Below are positions 51,151 through 59,673 of a stretch of DNA of 64,000 bases, one piece after another. Position 1 is the first letter of the stretch. Every line of letters begins with the position of its first letter. Location: assembly GCA_028716365.1 (NCBI GenBank), contig JAQUPZ010000012.1:1-64000 (forward strand). The letters are read 5' to 3'. Under the pieces are notes generated by a model. That model had not been told where the DNA came from and ran no database searches. It saw only the letters and a program-made list of their open reading frames with translations. Origin of the DNA: Kiritimatiellia bacterium (GTDB taxonomy: Bacteria > Verrucomicrobiota > Kiritimatiellia > UBA8416 > YA12-FULL-48-11). A program made the translations under genes and the position numbers.

Positions 51151-52161
51151 TCACGCTGATTGGCGGACTATCAGTTCCGGCTGGATGATTTCCTGGGCAG
51201 GTGATTGGCTCCTCATTTTTGGATTATTTATCAGTAGGGAGAGAACTTCGACCGCCTTCTGGCACATCAGGTCCTGTCTCAACGAAACAGTTGTCATTGG
51301 AACGGGGGAGAAATGATCGGTGAGTGTGTCGCCGATGGCAATGACGGCAACATCGTCGGGGACTTTGAATCCTGACCGCAAAAGAGTATTTATGCAAACA
51401 GTTGCCATGATTTCGTTCTCTGCAAGTAGTGCGGTTGGCGCTGGTTTCTGACGCATAAGTTGTTGAATCGTTTCTGCCGTTTCCGGAAGCGGTTTTGGCA
51501 GCGGTGTGAGAAATTCCTCTCTGACCGATAGTTTCATGCGGTGCATGGTTTCCAGATATCCTGCCTGCCTGTCCTTGACGGTCTGATATTCAAGTCTCGA
51601 ATTGGCAAAGGCAATGTGTTTGTGTCCTTTCTTTGCCAAATACTCGATTGCGATACTGGCTGCTGAGTGGTCATCGTATTTCACGCAGTTGGTTCTTGCA
51701 CCTTCAGCGCGATTGTCGATGGCGATAAAAGGAAATCGGGATTTAATCATTTCCCGGTAGGTTAAAATGTTGGTACGCCCGGGAATGGGGGAGACGATAA
51801 GGCCATCTACGCTTCCGTCACGGGCGCGGACAAGATGCTCGCGTTCAAGTTCGGCATCATAGTTGGAATCGCCAAGCAGCATCTTGTATCCCAGCGAATG
51901 CCAGTGGCCGCTGAAAAGTTTTGAGATCGCGGCGCAATAGGGGTCGGCAATGTTGTGTACTACGACCAGCACATTATGTGTCCTGCCTGACACAAGCGCA
52001 CGGCCCATCGAACTGGGACGATACCCGGTATTTTCGATGATCCTGCGGATTTTTTCGCGTGTTTTCGGATGAACACGGTCCATGTTGTTGATTACCCGCG
52101 AAACAGTGCCGATGCATACGCCCGCTTTTTTCGCTATGTCCTTTATCGATATCCTGCTCAT
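51151..52161 (-). CDS. LacI-family transcriptional repressor
   Basis: The product has 336 residues. The N-terminal HTH reads ISIKDIAKKAGVCIGTVSRVINNMDRVHPKTREKIRRII, with the hinge helix GYRPSSMGRALVSGRT. The periplasmic-binding-protein-like core follows: VLVVVHNIADPYCAAI, DGLIVSPI, FIAIDNRAEG, YLAKKGHKHIAFAN and DDVAVIAIGDTLTDHFSPVPMTTV. It is divergent from the UroD-like/MFS operon, and a perfect palindrome in the promoter of that operon is the likely operator. The ATG at 52161 is preferred to the GTG at 52173. The leader consists of a dispersed repeat (52167-52200), which may supply the ribosome site (GAGGG). Confidence 0.93.
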   Translation of the reverse strand: MSRISIKDIAKKAGVCIGTVSRVINNMDRVHPKTREKIRRIIENTGYRPSSMGRALVSGRTHNVLVVVHNIADPYCAAISKLFSGHWHSLGYKMLLGDSNYDAELEREHLVRARDGSVDGLIVSPIPGRTNILTYREMIKSRFPFIAIDNRAEGARTNCVKYDDHSAASIAIEYLAKKGHKHIAFANSRLEYQTVKDRQAGYLETMHRMKLSVREEFLTPLPKPLPETAETIQQLMRQKPAPTALLAENEIMATVCINTLLRSGFKVPDDVAVIAIGDTLTDHFSPVPMTTVSLRQDLMCQKAVEVLSLLINNPKMRSQSPAQEIIQPELIVRQSA

Positions 52162-52166
52162 ATGAA

Positions 52167-52200
52167 CCCTCACCCTGACCCTCTCCCCTTAAGGGCGAGG
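52167..52200 (-). repeat. Dispersed 34-nt repeat, copy 2
   Basis: This is nearly identical to the reverse complement of 4173-4206 (about 30 of 34 bases) and contains CTCTCCCCTTAAGGGCGAGG. It forms the 5' leader directly before the lacI-type gene. Confidence 0.62.
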
Positions 52201-52279
52201 GAATAGTGGTTGAAATTGTCCCATTCCCGTTAAGTAATCTTTATCATGTTACCTGTGAAAACTTTTTTAAAAATAATTA

Positions 52280-52314
52280 TTGACTAGAAGACACAATAGT
52301 CATAACGTTATGAC
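52280..52314 (+). promoter_or_regulatory. LacI-type operator overlapping a promoter
   Basis: GTCATAACGTTATGAC at 52299-52314 is a perfect 16-bp palindrome with the central CG typical of LacI-family operators. A TTGACT at 52280-52285 could be the -35, with the palindrome covering the -10 region. It lies 80 nt before the UroD-like gene and 140 nt from the divergent repressor, so both could be controlled. Confidence 0.72.
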
Positions 52315-52393
52315 AAATCAAGAATAATTTGGAATTATTTAACGCTGAATCATTGAAAATCTAGTCCATCTGAAAACCCCGGGAGAAACTGTA

Positions 52394-53428
52394 ATGCCGA
52401 AGAAAAAAACGCCGGCGATGAAAAAACGAGAGCTGATAAAGAATATAATTGCACGAAAACATGTCGAACGCTGCGGATTCTGGCTTGGTAACCCGCACAA
52501 TGACACATGGCCGATCCTGCACAGGTATTTTGAAACAAAAACGGAAGAAGAACTGCGCAGGAAACTTGGTGATGACTGCCGCTGGATTTGTCCACAGTTC
52601 TATCCGGATGGTTACCGCGACCCGCAGGGAAGGGAACTCTTTGATGCCGGCCTGGATAGGACAAAACATATGGTCCCACCACTGGCGGTGTGTGAGACCG
52701 TTGCGGATGTAGAGGCTTTTTCCTGGCCCCGACCAGAGTACTTGAATTTTGATTCCTGTATCAGAGATTTGAAAAATGCAGGTGATGTTTACCGCATGAG
52801 CGGGTTCTGGACATGTTTTTACCACAACATGGCGGACCTGTTTGGCATGGAAGAATATTTTGTCAAAATGTATACCAATCCTGATGTTGTGCGGGCTGCT
52901 ACCGACAAGGTATGTGAATTCTACTATGAGGCAAACGAGAAATTCTTTGCCGTAACCGGTGACCTTGTAGATGGTTTTTTCTTTGGTAATGATTTTGGGA
53001 CGCAATTGAGTCTGATTTGCGGACCTGAACAGTTCGACCAGTTCATCATGCCATGGTTTCGAAAGTTCACGGAGCAGGGGCATATGCATGGATACCAGGT
53101 GATCCTGCATTCATGCGGTGCGATATATGACGTGATAGACCGCCTGATTGACGCGGGAGTTGATTGTCTTCATCCATTGCAGGCAAAGGCGAAAAACATG
53201 GATGCCGAAACTCTGTCGCGCAAATTCAAGGGTCGAATAACGTTTCTTGGCGGTATCGATACGCAGGACCTGATGACAAACGGTACGCCGGAAGAAGTTC
53301 GCGCGGAAGTAAAGCGTGTTAAAGGCCTGTTGGGCCCCTATGTAATCATAAGCCCGAGCCACGAGGCAATCCTGCCCAATGTACCACCGGAGAATGTTGA
53401 AGCTTTGGCGAAGGCAGTCAATGAATAG
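52394..53428 (+). CDS. Uroporphyrinogen-decarboxylase-fold protein (MtaA/CmuA-like)
   Basis: This 344-residue cytoplasmic protein has a UroD-fold barrel: ERCGFWLGNPHNDTWPIL, RWICPQFYPDGYRDPQGR, VADVEAFSWPRPEYLNFD, GDLVDGFFFGNDFGTQLSLICGPEQFDQFIMPWFRKF, VILHSCGAIYDVIDRLIDAGVDCLHPLQ with the zinc-type His/Cys, and FLGGIDTQDLM. Such proteins are common in PVC bacteria next to sugar genes, often under LacI control. Real UroD signatures for porphyrin binding are absent, so heme synthesis is unlikely; methyl or one-carbon transfer from a plant- or alga-derived compound is possible. It precedes an MFS sugar porter by 42 nt. Confidence 0.88.
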   Translation: MPKKKTPAMKKRELIKNIIARKHVERCGFWLGNPHNDTWPILHRYFETKTEEELRRKLGDDCRWICPQFYPDGYRDPQGRELFDAGLDRTKHMVPPLAVCETVADVEAFSWPRPEYLNFDSCIRDLKNAGDVYRMSGFWTCFYHNMADLFGMEEYFVKMYTNPDVVRAATDKVCEFYYEANEKFFAVTGDLVDGFFFGNDFGTQLSLICGPEQFDQFIMPWFRKFTEQGHMHGYQVILHSCGAIYDVIDRLIDAGVDCLHPLQAKAKNMDAETLSRKFKGRITFLGGIDTQDLMTNGTPEEVRAEVKRVKGLLGPYVIISPSHEAILPNVPPENVEALAKAVNE

Positions 53429-53470
53429 TTTTTTGGCAGGGCGCAACCGCCATTAGAAATAGGAAACGAT

Positions 53471-54844
53471 ATGCAACAAGAGAATACATCGAAGCCCGCT
53501 GGCAGTTTAATGTACCTTATGCTTTTGACAGTGGTAGCTGCACTTGGCGGCCTGCTGTTCGGGTATGATACTGCGGTTATATCAGGGGCCGTTGGTTTTC
53601 TTCAGGCGCATTTCCAACTTGGGGCCGGACTTAAAGGCTGGGCGGCATCGAGTGCTTTGATTGGATGTATTGTCGGTGCAATGTTCGGAGGACCGTTGAG
53701 TGACCGGTTTGGCCGCAAAAAAATTCTCCTTCTTTGTGCCATGCTTTTTGCTTTTTCCGGTATTGCTTCAGCCCTGCCACGAACCCTGACGCAGTTTGTA
53801 TGGGCGCGATTTGCCGGTGGATTTGCCATTGGGGCAGTGTCCGTACTTTCCCCGCTCTACATTGCAGAAATTGCACCGGAAAAGATCCGTGGAAGACTTG
53901 TATCGCTTTACCAGCTGGCAATAGTTGTTGGTATTCTCGTGGTGTTTTTTGTCAACATGCTGATCCAGCGCATGGGTAATGAAGCATGGAACATAGCCTA
54001 TGGCTGGCGCTGGATGATGGGATCATTGACCCTGCCGTCCGCCCTCTTCGGTTTTCTTCTAATACCTATTCCTGAGAGTCCGCGCTGGCTTATGAAGATG
54101 GGGCGCAGATCGGAAGCGGAAATGATCCTTGTCCGTGTTGGTGGTCAGACAACTGCCGACAAAGAGATGAAACAGATAGAGGACTCGTTGAATCAGGAGG
54201 AAGGAAAATTTTCAGAACTTTTGACTGGCGGTTATCGCCGTGCATTGATCATAGGCGTAGTATTGGCGGTTGTCTGTCAATTCAGCGGTATCAATTCCAT
54301 CATGTATTATGCGCCGGAGATTTTCAAATCCATCGGGGCAGGGCGGGATGCCGCATTCACGCAAACCGTTTCGATAGGTGTTGTAAATCTTTTTTTCACA
54401 TTCATAGCTATCTGGCTGGTAGACAGGGCAGGGCGCAAAGCGCTTCTTATCATCGGATCGATCGTACAGGTTGTCGCACTTGTGGCTGTGGGTATCATGT
54501 TTGCCAAAGGTGTTGGTGGATTGTGGTTGTTATTTTTTATAGTATTGTTTACCGGAGCTTTTGCTGCTGCCATGGGCCCGATACCATGGATCATTATTTC
54601 CGAAATATTTCCGACAAAAATTCGCGGCCAGGCGATGTCCGTGGCAACACTTGTTTTATGGGCTTCCTGTTACATCGTTTCCCAGACTTTTCCAATGCTG
54701 GTGGCCGCCATTGGTAATGCAAAAACTTTCTGGATTTATGCCCTGTGCAGTTTTGCCGGCCTGATCTTTGTCGTCACCATGGTTCCTGAGACAAAGGGCA
54801 AGACACTGGAAGAGATCGAGCAGTCGTGGATGAAACGTTTGTGA
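53471..54844 (+). CDS. MFS sugar porter (XylE/GalP-like sugar:H+ symporter)
   Basis: This protein of 457 residues has 12 predicted transmembrane helices. Sugar-porter motifs: LGGLLFGYDTAVISGAVGFLQ (helix 1), GGPLSDRFGRKKILLL (loop 2-3), IAEIAPEKIRGRLVSLYQLAIVVGI, IPESPRWLMKMGR after helix 6, QFSGINSIMYYAPEIFKSIG (helix 7), LVDRAGRKALLI and the C-terminal VPETKGKTLEEIE. It imports a monosaccharide with protons. Its cotranscription with the UroD-like gene behind a LacI operator suggests that the sugar is the inducer or is linked to it. Confidence 0.95.
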   Translation: MQQENTSKPAGSLMYLMLLTVVAALGGLLFGYDTAVISGAVGFLQAHFQLGAGLKGWAASSALIGCIVGAMFGGPLSDRFGRKKILLLCAMLFAFSGIASALPRTLTQFVWARFAGGFAIGAVSVLSPLYIAEIAPEKIRGRLVSLYQLAIVVGILVVFFVNMLIQRMGNEAWNIAYGWRWMMGSLTLPSALFGFLLIPIPESPRWLMKMGRRSEAEMILVRVGGQTTADKEMKQIEDSLNQEEGKFSELLTGGYRRALIIGVVLAVVCQFSGINSIMYYAPEIFKSIGAGRDAAFTQTVSIGVVNLFFTFIAIWLVDRAGRKALLIIGSIVQVVALVAVGIMFAKGVGGLWLLFFIVLFTGAFAAAMGPIPWIIISEIFPTKIRGQAMSVATLVLWASCYIVSQTFPMLVAAIGNAKTFWIYALCSFAGLIFVVTMVPETKGKTLEEIEQSWMKRL

Positions 54845-54894
54845 AACTATCTCGGAATTGTATGGCTAATTTTAAAATAGTTTCCAGGGAGAAT

Positions 54895-55091
54895 GTGTTG
54901 TGCATTTCGGACGGAATAGCTTTTGCGTGATGAACTCGCTGCAGCGTTGTTGGCGGGATGCGGTGCGTATGCATATACAGCCCCGATCCCGCCGCCTTGC
55001 TGTAGCGGCTCCTGACGCAAACTCTTTCCGTCAAGAAATCGAAATGCACAACACGTTTACATCGCCCCGACACATCTTCGATGTCGGTGCG
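54895..55091. repeat. Giant structured hairpin element, copy 3, with tail hairpin
   Basis: GTGTTGTGCATTTCG (54895-54909) pairs with CGAAATGCACAACAC (55040-55054), 15 bp perfect; GACGGAA (54910-54916) with TTCCGTC (55026-55032); TTTGCGT with ACGCAAA (55015-55021); GCTGCAGC (54938-54945) with GCTGTAGC (54999-55006) via one G-T wobble; GGCGGGAT (54952-54959) with ATCCCGCC (54986-54993). The tip contains GTATGCATATAC. The tail GTTTACATC leads to an imperfect hairpin (55062-55091) and GAATC. It fills most of the gap between the MFS and GH38 genes. Confidence 0.86.
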
Positions 55092-55215
55092 AATCAAGAC
55101 GCTGAGTGAGAATGTGGCGGTGATCTCTGAGGCCAAGAAAAAGACGAACAGTCATGGATGAAAAGAAAATAAAAATCATGATTATTTCAAAATAAATAGA
55201 ATAAGGAGATGTGAT

Positions 55216-58167
55216 ATGAATGCTAACAAAACCGTTCTTGCTGTTGTGATGAGTTTAGTACTTACGGGTTGGGGTAATGTAGAAACCAGGGCCCAGGAAC
55301 AAAAAACTTCATCCGAATTGGGGATTAAATCGGTCAACCTGGTAACCTCACCACTTATTCCGAAAACCAGTAATGGTGATCGTCATATCCTGGTTGTCCA
55401 AATTGACTCGGCTGGTTGTTCCAATCTCACAGTCAGACTTACATGTAAAACGTGGTCTGAACCAAAATCCGAAACCGTCGCGTCGCTTCTCAAGGGTAAT
55501 CAAATCGTCAGTTTTGAGGTTCCGCCACTTACCTCGCCAACCACTGTCTCGGTCCAGATCGAAACTAAAAATGGTTCGAAATCTTACGGTCCATTCACAG
55601 TACAACCACCCAAACGCTGGACCATTTATTTGACCCAGCACACGCATACCGATATTGGCTACACAAGACCACAGAACGTCATCCTCGCTGATCATCTTCG
55701 CTTTATTGATGAGGTACTCGACTGCTGTGACGTTACGGACGCTTATCCTGACGATGCACGTTTCCGCTGGGCTTGTGAAGGAACATGGGCTGTGCGCGAA
55801 TACCTGAAGACCCGTCCTGCCAGTCAGATCAAACGTTTGAAGAGGAGAGTGGATGAAGGTCGCATTGAAGTTACGGGCATGATGCTGAACATGTCGGAGA
55901 TTGCCACGGAAAGTACTCTTGCTGCGTCACTCCGTCCGGTCCGGATTATTGAGGATGAATTTGGTTTGCCAATTTGTTCAGCCATGCAGGCAGATGTCAA
56001 CGGCGCGGGTTGGTGTCTCCCGGACTATTTCAGCGACATTGGCATTCGTTATCTAATCATGGGTATCAACCAGACCCGTTCGATTCTACCGTTTGACAAA
56101 CCCACAACGTTCTGGTGGGAATCGCCATCCGGCAAACGGGTCCTCGCGTTTCGTGCCGACCATTATATGACAGGAAACATCTGGCAGATACATACGGGCA
56201 AAATGGAAAGATCCAGGCCGAAAATAGAGGAATATCTGCTTGGGTTGGAACAACGCAGTTATCCCTACGACCGCATTGGTGTACAGTTTAGCGGTTTTTC
56301 TACCGACAATTCATCTCCCACAACCATTGCCTGTGACCTTGTCAAAACCTGGAATGAAAAATTTGTTTCACCATATCTGCGTTTGTCCACTGTCCATGAA
56401 TTTCCTGCCTGGATCGAAAAAAATCATGGCAGAGAGCTGCCCGTACATCGGCAGGCTTGGCCGGACTGGTGGACGGATGGTTTTGGTTCAGCTGCCCGTG
56501 AAACCGCAGTGGCGCGTGAAGCCGAATCGGCCATGCAGGTGAACTACGGATTACTCGCCATCGCGTCCATGCTTCGATCACCAGTGAATTTGTATTCGCT
56601 TCAACGTGCCGGCGGTATTCAGGAAGATCTTCTTTTCTACCATGAACATACCTATGGCGCCAGCTCGAGCATATCCGATCCTCTCGCTGAAAGAACACAT
56701 AATCAGTGGGGGCAAAAATCCTCCTTTGCCTGGACTGCGGTGAAAAATACCGGGGTATTTCGGGAAGAAGCCTTTGGCCAGGTACAGGAATTTGTCTCGC
56801 ATGCCGACGTGCCCACCCTGGTAATCTTCAACACGCTCAACTGGTCACGCTCGGGACTTGTCCATACTTTCATTGATCACAAGATGCTGCCACGCGACAA
56901 GGAGTTTCGAATCCTCGACGGTGACAAGCCGGTTCCAGTACAGGAATCGGGTAATTGGGGCGATGGCACTTACTGGCAATTCTGGGTTAATAACGTTCCG
57001 GCGCTTGGTTACAAAACTCTACGAATTGAAATCAGCGACAAACCACGTACCAAACAAAAGCCTGTTGCTTCCTCGCCCACTCTGGAAAATGCGTACTACA
57101 AATTGACTGTTGACGGCAAACGGGGTGCAGTAACCAGCCTGGTGGACAAGGAGACAGGCGTTGAACTGGTGGATTCCACGTGTGAATGGATCTTTGGTCA
57201 ATGTATTTACGAAACCGTCAAGGAGAACAATCGCCGTGAAATGAAACCTGATTTATATATGCGTACCACAGTAACCAATGTAAGTATCCAGTCTGGCAGC
57301 CCCAGCCCCATCTGGCAGAGTCTTCTTGTGAGTGCCGATGTCGCTGGTTGTATTACTACCAAAGGGTTTCGCGTTGAGATTCGAATGTTCGAAACCGAAA
57401 AACGCATTGAATTCCACTATGCCATGCGAAAACTCCCTGTCACAACGCCTGAATCGGTATACATTGCTTTCCCTTTCAAAAGCCAGAATTCGAAGATGCT
57501 CTACGAAGCGCAGGGCGGATGTGTCGAGCCTGGTGTCGACCAGATCCCAGGTTCCAGTTCCGACTGGCTTACACTTCAGAGTTTCCTCAGCGTCCGGAAC
57601 CCTGATGGTCAGATCGTCATCGGCAGTGACCAAATACCGCTGGCACAATTGGGAGATATTAACCTTGGCAAGTGGCTACGGGAATGGCGTGTTGAGAAAC
57701 CATATTTTTATTCGTGGGTGATGAACAACTACTGGTTTACCAACTTCCGTGCTGATCAGGAAGGCGAGTTCAAGTGGAGCTATTACCTTACTTCTGGTAA
57801 AGACACGAGCCGCATGTTTGCGACACGTTTTGGCTGGGGCAGCCGGGTTCCACTTGTTGCGCGCGTCATACCACCGGCAAGGAATAATCCGGTACGTGAA
57901 CAACAGACATTCAGTGCCATCAATGTTGAATTACCCAACATTCTTCTTGTTGAATCCCGGCCGATGGCGAACGGTGAAGGCATTTTCCTTCACTTGCGGG
58001 AAATTGAAGGTAAAAGTGCTTCGATCAACCTGAAAAACATGGTTGCGGCAGTGCCTTTACGCAAGATGGATGAGCTCAATGTCGTGGAACAGCCGCTTCA
58101 TAAAGGGTTGAAGTCCATAGAATTCAAGCCTTATGAAGTTAAGTTCATCCGTGTCAGTCTACGGTAA
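55216..58167 (+). CDS. Secreted GH38-type alpha-mannosidase
   Basis: This protein of 983 residues has a signal peptide (NKTVLAVVMSLVLTGWGNVETRAQ). After a beta domain the GH38 catalytic barrel begins at about 135: TIYLTQHTHTDIGYTRPQ carries the zinc ligands (H144 and D146 in HTDIGYT), RFRWACEGTWAVREYL, and QADVNGAGWCLPDYF with predicted nucleophile D260, then a third zinc-region His. A three-helix bundle and large beta domains follow (LENAYYKLTVDGKRGAVTSLVDKETGVELV). It releases alpha-mannose, or a related sugar, in the periplasm. GGAG at about 55204 supports the start. It stands alone between two hairpin elements. Confidence 0.88.
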   Translation: MNANKTVLAVVMSLVLTGWGNVETRAQEQKTSSELGIKSVNLVTSPLIPKTSNGDRHILVVQIDSAGCSNLTVRLTCKTWSEPKSETVASLLKGNQIVSFEVPPLTSPTTVSVQIETKNGSKSYGPFTVQPPKRWTIYLTQHTHTDIGYTRPQNVILADHLRFIDEVLDCCDVTDAYPDDARFRWACEGTWAVREYLKTRPASQIKRLKRRVDEGRIEVTGMMLNMSEIATESTLAASLRPVRIIEDEFGLPICSAMQADVNGAGWCLPDYFSDIGIRYLIMGINQTRSILPFDKPTTFWWESPSGKRVLAFRADHYMTGNIWQIHTGKMERSRPKIEEYLLGLEQRSYPYDRIGVQFSGFSTDNSSPTTIACDLVKTWNEKFVSPYLRLSTVHEFPAWIEKNHGRELPVHRQAWPDWWTDGFGSAARETAVAREAESAMQVNYGLLAIASMLRSPVNLYSLQRAGGIQEDLLFYHEHTYGASSSISDPLAERTHNQWGQKSSFAWTAVKNTGVFREEAFGQVQEFVSHADVPTLVIFNTLNWSRSGLVHTFIDHKMLPRDKEFRILDGDKPVPVQESGNWGDGTYWQFWVNNVPALGYKTLRIEISDKPRTKQKPVASSPTLENAYYKLTVDGKRGAVTSLVDKETGVELVDSTCEWIFGQCIYETVKENNRREMKPDLYMRTTVTNVSIQSGSPSPIWQSLLVSADVAGCITTKGFRVEIRMFETEKRIEFHYAMRKLPVTTPESVYIAFPFKSQNSKMLYEAQGGCVEPGVDQIPGSSSDWLTLQSFLSVRNPDGQIVIGSDQIPLAQLGDINLGKWLREWRVEKPYFYSWVMNNYWFTNFRADQEGEFKWSYYLTSGKDTSRMFATRFGWGSRVPLVARVIPPARNNPVREQQTFSAINVELPNILLVESRPMANGEGIFLHLREIEGKSASINLKNMVAAVPLRKMDELNVVEQPLHKGLKSIEFKPYEVKFIRVSLR

Positions 58168-58236
58168 AAGGTCTGATCTTGTTTAAAGTTTCTTGATGGC
58201 CATATGGGCGAAATTGGTGTTGGGGTTTAAACACAA

Positions 58237-58436
58237 GTTCCGCGGCTTGGGCCGTCTGAGTCACGCGTGATTTCATCCCGTCCGCTATGTTTTCGAATGC
58301 GGCGCGGATATTTATCCAGCACCGCATTCGACGCCTTGCGGTCGGGACGAACTGACGCGTTTTCATACGGAGGCGAGGCAAGCTCGCCCAACCCAAGCCG
58401 CGGAACGGTTACCATTGCCCGTCAGTCGACGGGCAA
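58237..58436. repeat. Giant structured hairpin element, copy 5 (diverged arms), with tail hairpin
   Basis: GTTCCGCGGCTTGGG (58237-58251) pairs with CCCAAGCCGCGGAAC (58392-58406); ACGCGT (58263-58268) with ACGCGT (58355-58360); TCCCG (58276-58280) with CGGGA; CGAATGCGG (58294-58302) with CCGCATTCG (58322-58330) around GGATATTTATCC. A side hairpin GGCGAG/CTCGCC is at 58372-58388. The tail GGTTACCA leads to TTGCCCGTC-AGTC-GACGGGCAA (58415-58436). The arms share little sequence with the other copies, but GCGTGAT, CTGACGC and the tail layout are kept. The remainder to 58801 is AT-rich with no visible gene. Confidence 0.78.
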
Positions 58437-58525
58437 ATTCTAGAAGTGATGCTTGCCGGGCTCTTGATGAAATCTGAAGATTTGGCTGTATGAAAACGTT
58501 CTTTGCCATTGACGCTTGCTGTATT

Positions 58526-58543
58526 ACGGTGTCATGACAACGC
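58526..58543 (+). repeat. Left copy of an 18-nt direct repeat
   Basis: ACGGTGTCATGACAACGC here recurs at 59653-59670 with one mismatch (G to A). The pair brackets 1.1 kb holding two small AT-rich genes, as attachment-site duplications would. Confidence 0.6.
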
Positions 58544-58801
58544 CTGAAGATAAATAACTTTTCAGGTTCGCCCATAAGTAAACGACATCCATACCGCCAA
58601 TGAAATGCTACTTGCCTGATGAGTATGCCGTTTTTAGAATGCCCAACAAATGCCCGAAGATGTTGTTATGAATGCGGGGGAGAAATTGCTACCACGCCAA
58701 AGTAGTTACCCAATGAGGATTGTATTAGTCTCATTTTGTATTTACTTCACTGCAAAAAAGAGGAATATGGCAATAATCACTTTCTTTGATAAGAGCCGTA
58801 T

Positions 58802-59131
58802 ATGAAGAATCAAGATATGAATTTAATCCATAAGGAGTATGAGAAATTCAATCAACTGACATTTCCTGAAAAACCTCAAGATATAAGACTCTTAGATTGG
58901 ATTTTAGATTTGGCGGAGATGGACGGGTATTATTCGGGAATAGCAGAAACGGTTTTAGCAAGTCATCGTATGGAGAAGATTGAGGCTAAAGGATTGAACG
59001 AAAAAATGGCTGAACTTGATACGTTTGACCTTAAAGAAGAAAAAGACAAAAAGATTCTAAATGAATGTCAGATATATATTCGTGGGTTAATATCACTTGT
59101 TTCGGCTTTGGAAGGGAAAATTTCGCAATAA
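58802..59131 (+). CDS. Hypothetical small acidic helical protein
   Basis: This 109-residue soluble protein is predominantly helical, with many Glu/Lys and Leu heptad-like positions (LLDWILDLAEMDGYY, RMEKIEAKGLNEKMAELD, KILNECQIYIRGLISLVSALEGKI). I recognise no family. Its composition (AT-rich codons such as AAA, ATA and GAA) differs from the GC-richer neighbours. It forms a pair with the zinc-ribbon gene 26 nt downstream inside a direct-repeat-bounded segment, consistent with recent acquisition. Confidence 0.6.
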   Translation: MKNQDMNLIHKEYEKFNQLTFPEKPQDIRLLDWILDLAEMDGYYSGIAETVLASHRMEKIEAKGLNEKMAELDTFDLKEEKDKKILNECQIYIRGLISLVSALEGKISQ

Positions 59132-59157
59132 CAATTATTTCGTAATCAGGAGGAATA

Positions 59158-59391
59158 ATGACGGAATATATTGAGGTTAATGGAGCGAAAATCGACCGAG
59201 TATTCCTTAAGGAGAATACGGAAGAAGCAAAGATATATTCTTGGACAATTCGAGATGTGCCTAAAGAGAAAGACCACGTTCATTGTATGGTTTGTGGAAT
59301 TACTTTGGTTAGCAATATGTCTGCACCAACACGAAATTCTAAGGGGGGTTGGCTTTGTAATTATTGCTATGAAAATTTCATAAAGACTTAA
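59158..59391 (+). CDS. Small zinc-ribbon protein
   Basis: This 77-residue protein has two CxxC pairs: HCMVCG near residue 43-46 and LCNYCY near residue 67-71, which should bind one zinc. The N-terminus is a beta-rich segment (YIEVNGAKIDRVFL). CAGGAGG lies 4 nt upstream of the ATG, a strong ribosome site. No family is recognised. It is paired with the helical protein upstream, and the low GC content is shared. It might be a regulator or an adaptor. The 280 nt after it to 59673 show no further gene. Confidence 0.62.
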   Translation: MTEYIEVNGAKIDRVFLKENTEEAKIYSWTIRDVPKEKDHVHCMVCGITLVSNMSAPTRNSKGGWLCNYCYENFIKT

Positions 59392-59652
59392 TTGGAAGAG
59401 AAACTCTCTACCTCTCCCCATCCTACAAAACAACAATGATACACCCCCCCTTCTTGTTGGCATCTTGTTTGCAAATCCGTGGCATTTTGGTGGCACATTT
59501 TGTCTTTGAAACGGTAAAAAATGCTCAAAACGGCATTTTCTGATTACATCGCCGTAGAACTTAGAAATGCTTGAAATCCTTAGAAAACCTGCGAAAGTAT
59601 CGGCGTTTTACAAAGCATGGGGCAGTAGCTTTTCAGATTATAGAGTATGTAA

Positions 59653-59670
59653 ACGGTGTCATAACAACGC
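59653..59670 (+). repeat. Right copy of an 18-nt direct repeat
   Basis: ACGGTGTCATAACAACGC matches 58526-58543 at 17 of 18 positions and ends 3 nt before the GH5 start codon, so the insertion point would have been the leader of that gene. Confidence 0.6.
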
Positions 59671-59673
59671 AAT

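Noticed and set aside
52394..53428. hemE, uroporphyrinogen decarboxylase of heme synthesis
   Set aside because: The fold matches, but the porphyrin-binding signatures are missing and the context is a LacI-controlled sugar operon.
58237..58436. tRNA or known structured RNA gene
   Set aside because: No cloverleaf, no T-loop consensus and no match to an RNA family I know; the layout matches the hairpin-element family instead.
59146..59496. Minus-strand frame beginning MPPKCHGFANKMPTRRGG, briefly considered a recombinase remnant
   Set aside because: It overlaps the better supported zinc-ribbon gene in antisense and has no catalytic motifs of a tyrosine recombinase.
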